Origin: an uncultured Rhodopila sp.
GTDB lineage: Bacteria; Pseudomonadota; Alphaproteobacteria; Acetobacterales; Acetobacteraceae
DNA: 64,000 nucleotides
Assembly: GCF_903915725.1 (NCBI RefSeq)
Contig: NZ_CAIWTY010000106.1
Coordinates: 186,001-250,000 of the forward strand
Direction of reading: 5' to 3'
The notes beneath the pieces were generated by a model. The model saw only the letters and a list, made by a program, of their open reading frames with translations, was not told where the DNA came from and made no database searches. A program made the translations under genes and the position numbers. Shown piece by piece: positions 1 through 7,445 of the stretch. The first letter of the stretch is position 1; each line of letters begins with the position of its first letter.

Positions 1-180
1 GGCACCCGCATCGAGTTCAAGCTGTCGCAGCGCGATATTGGCACGCGCGTCGCCTCGAGCCGGGAGAGCGTCAACAAGCAATTGCAGGTCTGGCGCGACG
101 CCGATTGGCTGTCAGTCGAACGCGGCTACATCACGCTGCGCCACCCGGAGCGGCTGCGCCGGATGTGCGAGACCGAGTGA
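1..180 (+). CDS. Crp/Fnr-family transcriptional regulator, C-terminal fragment (5' end outside window)
   Basis: The open frame runs in from the left edge and stops at 178-180. The 59 visible residues form the winged helix-turn-helix of a Crp/Fnr regulator: LSQRDIGTRVASSRESVNKQL is the usual recognition helix-turn-helix, followed by the wing (WLSVERGYITLRHPERL). The N-terminal cyclic-nucleotide-binding-like sensor domain lies outside the window, so neither its ligand nor its targets can be inferred. Its last ~70 bases overlap the end of the convergent glycosyltransferase gene. Confidence 0.85.
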   Translation, partial: GTRIEFKLSQRDIGTRVASSRESVNKQLQVWRDADWLSVERGYITLRHPERLRRMCETE

Positions 181-735
181 CCGCGCGTAACCGGCCGCCG
201 TATCGACATCCGCCAGCCGCCGGATGAACGCCACGCGATGATGCGCGAACTGAAGCAGCGTGTCGGCCAGGGCATGCTCCGTCGACCAGCGGGACGCGCC
301 GAACAGGTCCGACGGACGGCGCGGCCCCAGCGCGATCAGCCAGTATCCGCCGTCCTCGGCCGGACCGAACACCGCATCGGCCGAACCCAGAAGCCGGAAC
401 GCCGCGCGGATGTCGGCAGCGCCGGCTTCGGGGATGTCGCATCCCAGCAGCGCAACACGCCGGAACCGCCGCAACGCCTGCGCCATCCGGGCACCGAGGT
501 CGCCGCGGCCCTGCAGAACGCGCCGCACGCCCGCCGGCAGGCGAAACCGCGCGCGATCGGGCGTCATCGCCAGCACGACGTCGAAGCGCCGGGACGCGAG
601 CAGGCCGCGCAGCAAAGCCCGCAGCGTCGCGATGTGAAATCGCAACGCCGCCCGGTCGCCGATATCCCGTGCCAGACGGCGCTTAACCGTGCCAAGCCGG
701 GGCACCCGGGCGAAGACGATGACCGTGTCCTTCAT
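112..735 (-). CDS. DUF2064 / TIGR04282-family glycosyltransferase
   Basis: 207-residue protein of the TIGR04282 family (nucleotidyl/glycosyl-transferase fold). It begins MKDTVIVFARVPRLGTVKRR, matching the family N-terminus with its KxRLa segment, and carries the later motifs LLGCDIPE and GPAEDGGYWLIALG typical of DUF2064. The frame extends upstream to 780, but the Met at 735 is where family homology begins and gives an ATGA overlap with the end of the upstream glycosyltransferase. The two members of this pair usually occur together; databases label them arsenosugar biosynthesis enzymes, but no arsS-like gene is visible here, so the substrate is unknown. Confidence 0.85.
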   Translation of the reverse strand: MKDTVIVFARVPRLGTVKRRLARDIGDRAALRFHIATLRALLRGLLASRRFDVVLAMTPDRARFRLPAGVRRVLQGRGDLGARMAQALRRFRRVALLGCDIPEAGAADIRAAFRLLGSADAVFGPAEDGGYWLIALGPRRPSDLFGASRWSTEHALADTLLQFAHHRVAFIRRLADVDTAAGYARSLGLAHPAQPLRVAQRDVAAFD

Positions 736-1391
736 CCGTACATCCGCCGAATGATGCGCGGCGGCACACCGGCGAACCACAACGACAGGCAGAACACATT
801 GCGGGCCGATCGGCGCAGGTAGCCGTCCCGTTCCCAGCGCGCCGCCGAGGTGACCGCATCCGCTGCCAGCAAGCGCAACCGACCACGGCCGAGGCGGCGC
901 ACCAGATCGACATCCTCCATGAGCGGCAGCGTCTTCACCCCGCCCACGGCGCGCAGCAGGTCACGATGGATCAGCAACCCCTGGTCGCCATAGGGCAGGC
1001 CGAGCACCCGGCAGCGCCAGGCGACGAGCCGCTCCAGCCGGCGGGCGCCTGCTGCGGGACTGTCGAGGACGAAGCGGAAGTAGCCGGCGCGGTCCGGCGC
1101 CGTCCGATGCGACGCGACGGCGTGGCGCCAGCCCGCGCCCGGGCGCGTATCGGCGTGCAGGATCAACAGCCACGGACCGGTGGCGGCGGCGATGCCGGCG
1201 GCGATCTGGCTGCCTCGCCCGCGCGGCGCGGCCAGCACGCGGGCGCCTGCCTCCGCTGCAATCTCGCATGTCCTGTCGGTGCTGCCGCCGTCCACCACGA
1301 TGATCTCAAGGCCGGGGCCGAGCGCCGTCAGCGCCCCGGCCAGCAGGGTTTCGGCATTCAGCGCGGGGATGACGACGGACAGCCCGTCCAT
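732..1391 (-). CDS. TIGR04283-family glycosyltransferase (GT2 fold)
   Basis: 219 residues. The N-terminus LSVVIPALNAE and VDGGSTDRT are the GT-A family 2 nucleotide-sugar binding signatures; LILHADTRP supplies the DxD-like metal site, and GDQGLLIHR plus the LMEDVDLVRRL segment are characteristic of TIGR04283. It overlaps the following TIGR04282 gene by four bases (ATGA), so the two are almost certainly translated as a coupled pair. Function is inferred only at family level: transfer of a sugar or related group to an unknown acceptor. Confidence 0.87.
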   Translation of the reverse strand: MDGLSVVIPALNAETLLAGALTALGPGLEIIVVDGGSTDRTCEIAAEAGARVLAAPRGRGSQIAAGIAAATGPWLLILHADTRPGAGWRHAVASHRTAPDRAGYFRFVLDSPAAGARRLERLVAWRCRVLGLPYGDQGLLIHRDLLRAVGGVKTLPLMEDVDLVRRLGRGRLRLLAADAVTSAARWERDGYLRRSARNVFCLSLWFAGVPPRIIRRMYG

Positions 1392-1403
1392 GGCGAAGGC
1401 CGA

Positions 1404-1877
1404 TCACCCGGGCAGCGCGATCTTCCGCCCCGCGCCGTTCGGCGGCGTCGCCGGCGCGTAATCCTCGACCGCCTGGCGCAGGGCGGCGTATCGCCCGGCC
1501 GGGAACGGCGCCACGCGCCGGATGCTCATGTCGATGTGCAGCGCCATCAGCTCTTGCGCCGCCGATCGGCTGCCGCTTTCAAGATGGAACATTTCATGAA
1601 AATAATGCACTCGCTTGGCATCGGCGCCCAGCAACCAGGCGCGCACCAGCAGCTTGTCGCCCAGGTGGACCTCACGCTCATACAGCGTGTGCGTCTCGGC
1701 GGTGAAACAGGAAAAGCCGGTGGCGTCGCGATAGGCGTCGCCGATTCCCAACGCGGTGTAGAACGCATCGGTGGCGAGGTCGAACACCACCACGTAATAG
1801 GCCAGGTTGAGGTGCCCGTTGGAGTCGATCCACTCCGGCCGGACGAAGGCTTCCATTTCGGTGACTGGTCTGCTCAT
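1404..1877 (-). CDS. Thioesterase family protein (hot-dog fold, YbgC/4-HBA-CoA type)
   Basis: 157 residues. The motif WIDSNGHLNLAYYVVVFD matches the catalytic-Asp/His region of 4-hydroxybenzoyl-CoA-type thioesterases (D/N-x-x-G-H-x-N-x-x-Y), and the following ETHTLYEREVHLGDKL strand is also typical. The family hydrolyses acyl-CoA thioesters in the cytoplasm; the acyl substrate cannot be read from sequence. Similar domains occur fused to L-carnitine dehydrogenase. It lies 12 bases after the start of the glycosyltransferase pair on the same strand, so it may be the first gene of that unit. Confidence 0.8.
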   Translation of the reverse strand: MSRPVTEMEAFVRPEWIDSNGHLNLAYYVVVFDLATDAFYTALGIGDAYRDATGFSCFTAETHTLYEREVHLGDKLLVRAWLLGADAKRVHYFHEMFHLESGSRSAAQELMALHIDMSIRRVAPFPAGRYAALRQAVEDYAPATPPNGAGRKIALPG

Positions 1878-2039
1878 GTCGGCGGCAGCTTGTTGGGTAA
1901 GCCCGCCCCGGTCAAGCCGGCGGCATTACCCGCGTCGGATGGACCGTCTTAAATTCGCTATTATTCTCTAAAAATAAATGTTGCGGAAACGGCTATTCGC
2001 TCGTAATCCGCTCCGATAATGACTCGAAGGCAAGGGACG

Positions 2040-2783
2040 ATGTCGATGCTTTGGCGACGGGCGGGTCTCGCGGCTGCCGCCGTGTTGGTTACGATCGGGA
2101 GCGCCAGGGCGCAGACCAACCTCGTCACCAATGGCGACTTCGAACTGAGCACGCACGGCTCCGGGCAAATCGGCTACAACACCACCGTCACCGGTTGGGC
2201 AACCAACGGTTACAATTTCCTGTTCGCATCGGGCACCGCGGACCACGCCGGCACGACCGGGCAATATGGCAATCTGCAACTCTGGGGGCCCGGCAACGGT
2301 TCGGCCAACGGCCTGCCGGCATCGAGCCCGAGCGGCGGCAACTTTATCGCCGCGGACGGCGCCTACGATCAGGGTGCGATCACGCAATCCATTTCCGGAC
2401 TGACCGTCGGCCAGACCTATGCCCTGACGTTCGAATGGGCCGGGGCGCAGCAATCCGGCTTCACCGGCCCCACGACCGAGCAATGGGAGGTCAAGCTGGG
2501 CGGCGATACCCGATACACGCCTGTGCTGGACGACGTGAGCCACGGCTTCACCGGCTGGATCACGCAGACATTCACCTTTACGGCCACCGCCGCCACGGAG
2601 TTGCTGTCGTTCCTCGCCATCGGCACGCCCAGCGGGGTGCCCCCGTTTTCGCTGCTCGACGGCGTCAGCCTGCACGCCACGGCGATACCCGAGCCCTCTT
2701 CGTCATTGATCCTGGCCGCCGGTTGCGCGGCCATGGCCGGGATGCGCCGTCTGAGGTCGCGTTCACGGCGCGCCGCGCGCTAA
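2040..2783 (+). CDS. PEP-CTERM sorting domain-containing exported protein
   Basis: 247 residues. A signal peptide (AGLAAAAVLVTIGSARA) is followed by a beta-rich extracellular domain opening NLVTNGDFELS, as in DUF642/galactose-binding-like proteins. The C-terminus has the full PEP-CTERM signal: IPEPSSS, a hydrophobic stretch (LILAAGCAAMAGM) and an Arg-rich tail. Such proteins are processed by an exosortase (EpsH/XrtA type) and linked to exopolysaccharide production. The Met at 2040 is preferred over 2019 because AAGGGA lies just upstream. No exosortase gene is in this window. Confidence 0.85.
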   Translation: MSMLWRRAGLAAAAVLVTIGSARAQTNLVTNGDFELSTHGSGQIGYNTTVTGWATNGYNFLFASGTADHAGTTGQYGNLQLWGPGNGSANGLPASSPSGGNFIAADGAYDQGAITQSISGLTVGQTYALTFEWAGAQQSGFTGPTTEQWEVKLGGDTRYTPVLDDVSHGFTGWITQTFTFTATAATELLSFLAIGTPSGVPPFSLLDGVSLHATAIPEPSSSLILAAGCAAMAGMRRLRSRSRRAAR

Positions 2784-2797
2784 GGGGACCGCGTCCC

Positions 2798-3607
2798 ATG
2801 GCCACCTGGCAAACCGCCTTTATGTGGCCGTTCCTGTTCGACCTGCTGCGGCTGACCATTTGGATAATGATTCTGGCGGCGATTTTCGTGCCGCTGGAGC
2901 GCTTGTTCCCGGCCCGCCGGCAGAAAGTCTTCCGCAAGGATTTCCTCGACGATGGCGCCTGGTTCTTTCTGAACGGCCTGGTCATCAAGAGCGTGCTGTT
3001 CCTGCCCATGGCGGCGCTGGCGATTGGCTTGCACCACATCGTTCCCGGTGCCGTGCAATCCGCCGCCGGCTCGTTGCCGGTCTGGCTCCGCGTGATCATC
3101 GCCCTGGTCCTCGGCGATGTCGGGTTCTATTGGGGGCACCGCTGGGCGCACGAGGTTCCGCTGCTCTGGCGCTTCCATTCCGTGCATCACAGCGCGGAGC
3201 AGATCGATTGGCTGGTCAATACGCGGGCGCATCCCGTGGACCTGATATTCACCCGCCTGTGCGGCTTCGTGCCGCTTTACGCTTTCGGCCTGGTGCAGAC
3301 GAGCGCGTCCGGTATGGTAACCGTGCTGGGGGTGCTGGCCGGAACCGTCTGGGGCTTTTTCATCCACGCCAATGTGCGCTGGCGTTTCGGCTGGCTGGAG
3401 TGGCTCGTGGCAACGCCGGCCTTCCACCATTGGCATCACAGCAAGGACTCGCACCGCGACAGCAACTATGCCGCGCTGCTGCCGTGGCTGGATCGCCTGT
3501 TCGGGACGCACGATCTGCCGAAGTCGCTGCCGCCGGCCTACGGCATCGACTCGCCGATGCCGCACGGTGTCGGCCGCCTGTTGCTGCGGCCGCTGACCCG
3601 GACCTGA
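2798..3607 (+). CDS. Sterol desaturase / fatty acid hydroxylase family membrane protein
   Basis: 269 residues with several membrane segments (near residues 10-30, 55-75, 90-110 and 165-190). The di-iron histidine clusters of the fatty-acid hydroxylase superfamily are all present: HRWAH, HSVHH and, near the C-terminus, HHWHH. The enzyme is expected to be an O2-dependent integral-membrane hydroxylase or desaturase of a lipid or isoprenoid; the substrate is unknown. The start lies 15 bases after the PEP-CTERM gene, so co-transcription is possible. It converges on the ammonium transporter with only 3 bases between stop codons. Confidence 0.88.
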   Translation: MATWQTAFMWPFLFDLLRLTIWIMILAAIFVPLERLFPARRQKVFRKDFLDDGAWFFLNGLVIKSVLFLPMAALAIGLHHIVPGAVQSAAGSLPVWLRVIIALVLGDVGFYWGHRWAHEVPLLWRFHSVHHSAEQIDWLVNTRAHPVDLIFTRLCGFVPLYAFGLVQTSASGMVTVLGVLAGTVWGFFIHANVRWRFGWLEWLVATPAFHHWHHSKDSHRDSNYAALLPWLDRLFGTHDLPKSLPPAYGIDSPMPHGVGRLLLRPLTRT

Positions 3608-3610
3608 TAA

Positions 3611-4873
3611 TCAGAACACCTGTTCACCGTGCAGCACGATATCGAGGCCCTCGCGCTCTTCTTCCTTGCTGACCCGCAGGCCGATGGCCAGGTCGGTAAT
3701 CTTCAGCAGCACCCAACTGCCGAACGCGCACCAGACAATGGTGACCGCGATCCCGGCGGCCTGGACCTGCAGCAGCGGGAAGCCGCCGAAATACACGCCG
3801 GCCGGGGCATCTTTGGTCGCGGATAGCGGTCCGAAGGCGAACCAGCCGGTCGCCAGCATACCGATGATGCCGCCAACGCCGTGCACCCCGAAGGCATCCA
3901 GACTGTCGTCGTAGCGCAGCAGGATTTTCAGTTCTGTAGCGGTCCAGAAGCACACCGTGCCGGCGACCAGGCCGATGGCCAGTGCCGGTCCGGGCAGCAC
4001 GAAGCCGGCGGCCGGGGTGATCGCAACCAGGCCGGCGATGGAACCGGAGATCGCCCCCAGCACCGAGGGTTTGCCGCGGAGGAACCATTCCGCGAAGGTC
4101 CAGGCCAGGGTCGCGCCCGCGGCGGCGACCTGCGTCACCAGCACAGCCATGCCGGCGCGGCCATTGGCGCCCAGTGCGCCGCCGGAATTGAACCCCATCC
4201 AGCCGACCCAAAGGAGGGATGCGCCGATGACGGCGTAGCTGAGGTTCCAGGGCGCCATGTTTTCCTGCCCGTAGCCCAGGCGACGGCCGAGCATCAGCGC
4301 GCAGACCAGGCCGGACACGCCGCAGTTGATTTCTACGACTGTGCCGCCGGCGAAGTCGGCAATGCCCAGCGTGGCGAGCCAGCCGTTCGGACTCCAGACC
4401 CAGTGCGCCAGCGGGGCGTAGATCAGCAGCGACCACAAGGTGAAGAACATCAGCAGCGCCGGAAACTTCATCCTGTCGGCGCAACTGCCGGTGACCACCG
4501 CCGGGGTGATGATGGCGAAGGCCATCTGGAACATCAGGAACACGCTTTCCGGGATCGTTGTCGGCTGGGCATTGGCGGTTCCGGCACCGAGGGTGAACGG
4601 CTTGTCCCAGGCGTCACCCAGCCCGTTCAGGAACAGGCGGGAAAAATCGCCGATGAAGGCGTTGCCGTTGGTGAAGGCGAGAGAGTAGCCGGCGACGATC
4701 CAGACAATGGTCATCAGCGCGCACAGGCTGAACGACTGCATCATGATCGCCAGCAGGTTCTTTTTTCGCACCATTCCGGCGTAGAACAAGGCCAGCCCGG
4801 GGATGGTCATCAACAGCACCAATACGGCGCTGGTCAGCACCCAGGCGACGTCGCCGGGTTCTATGGTCTGCAT
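3611..4873 (-). CDS. amtB: Ammonium transporter (Amt/MEP/Rh family) with Glu at the first twin-His position
   Basis: 420 residues, the usual Amt length without a cleaved signal, with eleven predicted membrane helices. Family signatures are present: GLALFYAGMVRKKN near residues 26-39, the Phe gate region MFQMAFAIITPAVVTG, and DAFGVHGVGGIIG holding the second twin His (H331). The first twin-His position reads GGTVVEIN, so residue 181 is Glu where E. coli AmtB has His168. The gene has a near-consensus sigma-54 promoter and a good Shine-Dalgarno (AGGAG). No glnK lies beside it, unlike the usual glnK-amtB pair. Confidence 0.95.
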   Translation of the reverse strand: MQTIEPGDVAWVLTSAVLVLLMTIPGLALFYAGMVRKKNLLAIMMQSFSLCALMTIVWIVAGYSLAFTNGNAFIGDFSRLFLNGLGDAWDKPFTLGAGTANAQPTTIPESVFLMFQMAFAIITPAVVTGSCADRMKFPALLMFFTLWSLLIYAPLAHWVWSPNGWLATLGIADFAGGTVVEINCGVSGLVCALMLGRRLGYGQENMAPWNLSYAVIGASLLWVGWMGFNSGGALGANGRAGMAVLVTQVAAAGATLAWTFAEWFLRGKPSVLGAISGSIAGLVAITPAAGFVLPGPALAIGLVAGTVCFWTATELKILLRYDDSLDAFGVHGVGGIIGMLATGWFAFGPLSATKDAPAGVYFGGFPLLQVQAAGIAVTIVWCAFGSWVLLKITDLAIGLRVSKEEEREGLDIVLHGEQVF

Positions 4874-4901
4874 GGTTAGTCTCCTGGTCTGAAACCATGC
4901 C

Positions 4902-4919
4902 AGTCAAGAAACGTGCCAA
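4902..4919 (-). promoter_or_regulatory. Sigma-54-type promoter of the ammonium transporter
   Basis: On the minus strand the sequence reads TTGGCACGTTTCTTGACT, close to the sigma-54 consensus TGGCACG-N4-TTGC. GG and GA are separated by 10 bases; the -12 element is GA rather than GC. It sits about 29 bases upstream of the transporter start codon, leaving room for a short leader with AGGAG. Sigma-54/NtrC control is the usual mode for amt genes under nitrogen limitation; no clear NtrC site could be assigned. Confidence 0.7.
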
Positions 4920-5050
4920 GGCTGTGCGCGTTGCGGACCGCCGCCATGCCGCATAATTGGGCGGCACGGGCTGCACATCTTGGACGCAACCAAGCTGGTT
5001 TACGCGGCAAGCGGTTCGGCCGGGCACTGCCTGATTTTAAGGCGGTGGCG
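4920..5050. other. Intergenic region upstream of the amt promoter
   Basis: No coding or RNA feature is recognised between the sigma-54 promoter and the end of the hot-dog gene. Any NtrC enhancer for the transporter would be expected here. Confidence 0.5.
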
Positions 5051-5842
5051 CTACGCCACCTGCCGGGGATGGTAGATCGCCGTGTGCACCGCCCGGATCA
5101 CCGGCGTCGTTTCATTGGCAACCACGAGGGCATCGAGCTCGACCCATTTGTGGCCCTTGTTTTCGTAATTCCGGGTCACCCGCGCCCGCACGTTCAGAGT
5201 ATCGCCGACACGGGCGAGACCCAGGTTGCGCACCGTGCTGCCCATATGAATCCATGCGGGCAAAATCAGATTGTGGGTGAGCGCCCAATTGCAGCAACGC
5301 AGAATCGTCCCGGCATGAACAATCCCCTCCCGCAGATAGATCGGATCGGCTTCGCGAAGATCCGCCAGATCCTGCGCATGGTGCGCCTCGGTGACCGTCA
5401 GGGGCACCATCCCCAGCCAGTCGCCGACCGCCAATGAGGTCTCGCTGGCGGCGGCGCGTTCGGCCCTCGGCGGCACCTGTTTGAAATCAGCCAGCGATGG
5501 CGCGGGGTCCACGACGGCCGGCAGCTGCGCCCGGCCGGAGACGCAAAGCACGCCCTGGCTGTGCACGGTCAACACCAAGCCGCTGGAGTCCTCGACAGCC
5601 GAAACCTCGGCGATGTCGCCCTCATAGACCGGCCTGGCGAAGCGGGCCTCACCGGTGCCGCGCTCCAGCCAGGCGCGGCCCCACAGCTGCACCGGCTGGT
5701 GCGACATGTAGGCGTAGACGTTGACACCGCCGACGAACCCGCCCCGGAAGCCGAAACGTTGCGCGGTGGCGTCGTCGTGGATCTTGTTTTCCGACGCTTT
5801 GGCGGTATTGAAGGCGGAAACGCGGTAGGGCGCCATCGCCAT
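5051..5842 (-). CDS. Double hot-dog (MaoC/thioesterase-like) protein of unknown substrate
   Basis: 263 residues that look like two hot-dog units in tandem. The first carries KIHDDATAQRFGFRGGFVGG, resembling the hydratase-type MaoC loop; the second contains GSTVRNLGLARVGDTLNVRA and a closing strand near VIRAVHTAIYH. The family includes enoyl-CoA hydratases and acyl-CoA thioesterases; the catalytic Asp/His are not certain enough to choose. It begins one base after the stop of the VOC gene (TGAGATG), so the two are probably translated as an operon and act on related compounds. Confidence 0.65.
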   Translation of the reverse strand: MAMAPYRVSAFNTAKASENKIHDDATAQRFGFRGGFVGGVNVYAYMSHQPVQLWGRAWLERGTGEARFARPVYEGDIAEVSAVEDSSGLVLTVHSQGVLCVSGRAQLPAVVDPAPSLADFKQVPPRAERAAASETSLAVGDWLGMVPLTVTEAHHAQDLADLREADPIYLREGIVHAGTILRCCNWALTHNLILPAWIHMGSTVRNLGLARVGDTLNVRARVTRNYENKGHKWVELDALVVANETTPVIRAVHTAIYHPRQVA

Positions 5843-5843
5843 C

Positions 5844-6737
5844 TCAGTTCAGCGCCCAGAGGCCGACCTCGTATCCCGGAACGAAGTTGCGGTTTGTCAT
5901 GTCCGGATTGCGGTTGATGTAGGTGCGGCCGAACATGGGGTGCCGCATGCTGCGGGTTTCGTGCTCGACCCGGAACAGGGGCTTGTTGCTGTCGACATCG
6001 ACGATGTCGAGGAAGCGATACTGGTGCTGGTCGCTTTCCTCGCTGATAAGCCCGCGTTCCAACAGTTTCCGGTGCGGACCGGAGAAGTCGGCGAGGGTGA
6101 TCTGGATGTGGTGCCCGTCGTAGTCGGGCAGCGGCGAGGTCGTTTCGCGGAACGTCACCTCGCTTTCGGCTGAGGTGCTGACCCGGGCGTAGGGCCCGCG
6201 CTCATCCTTGGCCACCCCGGCGATGCCGCCGAGGATTTCCACGTAGAACCGGGCGATGGCGGCGAGGTCGGTGCCGGCGGGAACGTCGAACTCGACATAC
6301 GGCATGCCCAGGCGCATCGGGCCGAACCGGGCCGGGTCTGGGGTGTGGATGCGGATGCGATTGCCCCAGGGGCAGGTCGTTTCGACCGCGTCGCCGGCTT
6401 CGCGGAAGCTGAATTTCGTTCCATCCAGATATTTCTGCGCGTTTTTCAGGCGGCGCAGCAGGGCTTCGCGGTCCGGGATCACCAGCGCGATGGTGCCGCG
6501 GACGACTTCGCCCTTGCCCGCGGGCAGGTGGAACTGGCCGCGGCCGGCATTGACCCACATGTTTTCCAGACCGGTCATCAGATACGGGTCGCGGGTCAGG
6601 CCGAGGCCCATCAGGTAGAAGGCGATCGCCTTGCTCTGGTCGGGCACGCGCACGTTGACGTGGCCGAGTTCGACGATGTTGCCGAGGTCTTCGGCGGTCC
6701 GGTCGAAGGCCGGCGCGATCACTGATGTGTCGTTCAT
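5844..6737 (-). CDS. VOC-family protein (extradiol-dioxygenase/glyoxalase fold)
   Basis: 297 residues. Two vicinal-oxygen-chelate modules are visible: NIVELGHVNVRVPD starts the first (about residues 18-130) and LGMPYVEFDVPAGTD the second (about 155-275). Candidate metal ligands are the His in GHVNV, a His in GHHIQI and the Glu in LFRVEHE, an H/H/E set as in type I extradiol dioxygenases; this needs a structural alignment. The frame is open upstream, but the Met at 6737 has GGGAGAG about 8 bases before it and is taken as the start. Co-transcribed with the hot-dog gene. Confidence 0.75.
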   Translation of the reverse strand: MNDTSVIAPAFDRTAEDLGNIVELGHVNVRVPDQSKAIAFYLMGLGLTRDPYLMTGLENMWVNAGRGQFHLPAGKGEVVRGTIALVIPDREALLRRLKNAQKYLDGTKFSFREAGDAVETTCPWGNRIRIHTPDPARFGPMRLGMPYVEFDVPAGTDLAAIARFYVEILGGIAGVAKDERGPYARVSTSAESEVTFRETTSPLPDYDGHHIQITLADFSGPHRKLLERGLISEESDQHQYRFLDIVDVDSNKPLFRVEHETRSMRHPMFGRTYINRNPDMTNRNFVPGYEVGLWALN

Positions 6738-6840
6738 CTCGTGCTCTCTCCCTGCTGACGGCGTTTGCAGGATGATACGCGCCGGGCGGCATGAGTCCAT
6801 CGCGCGGCGGGCCGAAATCGAGACAACGATATCGATCGGT

Positions 6841-7034
6841 GACGGCGCGCCCGTCGAACGGGTGAGGCTTCGATCCGCGCGGGAATGACGGCGGGGCTTC
6901 GGCAGCCCGAAGGATAGGCGGCCGATCAGGTCGCCGGCCTCAATCAACGTCGCGAAAAGGAAGCCCTGCTTTGGATCGAGGCGATTTCCGAGTTCGACGC
7001 ACCCGACCTTCCGGAAAGCGATGCAGCGCGGTGA
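6841..7034 (+). pseudogene. Remnant of a MazE-type antitoxin upstream of mazF
   Basis: The frame ending at 7032-7034 reads AGLNQRREKEALLWIEAISE and on to DAPDLPESDAAR, resembling the C-terminal toxin-binding part of proteobacterial MazE antitoxins. It overlaps mazF by 14 bases, as in working mazEF operons. No start codon is available: the frame is closed by TAG at 6915-6917 and by TGA at 6840. A piece of plausible N-terminal sequence (VERVRLRSARE) sits in another frame at about 6853-6888, so a frameshift plus a nonsense change seem to have broken the gene. This is an interpretation, without an alignment. Confidence 0.45.
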
Positions 7035-7350
7035 TGTGGTCATCGTGGCGGCATCGGGCGATTACGGGAAGCCGCGCCCGGCCGTGATCGTGCAAACGGA
7101 TGCTTTCCCGGCAACACACGCCTCGGTCGTGATCTGCCAGATGACGTCCGAGATCGCTGTCGCTGCGGATTTCCGGGTCACGATCGAACCGAGCGACATA
7201 AACGGGTTGCGACTGCAATCGCAAATAATGGCTGACAAGCCGGTTACAGTCCGGCGGGAGCACATAGGAACGCCCATCGGCCGTTTGGTATCCGAGGAGA
7301 TCGGACGATTGAACGCGGCACTGGCGTTTGTGATGGGCTTGGCTGACTGA
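7021..7350 (+). CDS. MazF/PemK-family mRNA endoribonuclease toxin
   Basis: 109 residues, full length for the family. Typical features are MQRGDVVIVAASGDYGKPRP at the N-terminus (the RGD and KPRPAVIVQ strand of the SH3-like barrel), ICQMTSE, and the closing DKPVTVRREHIGTPIGRL. The conserved Arg in KPRP and the Thr/Ser in QMTSE correspond to catalytic residues in known MazF proteins. The toxin frame appears intact while the upstream antitoxin frame does not. Confidence 0.85.
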   Translation: MQRGDVVIVAASGDYGKPRPAVIVQTDAFPATHASVVICQMTSEIAVAADFRVTIEPSDINGLRLQSQIMADKPVTVRREHIGTPIGRLVSEEIGRLNAALAFVMGLAD

Positions 7351-7445
7351 GCCAAACCTCACGGTTCGATGGTGTGAATGCAAGCCGGTCTATCGACCCC
7401 GGACGCGGATCGCTCGACAGCCGATGGACGTCGGCCGTCTGCCGA

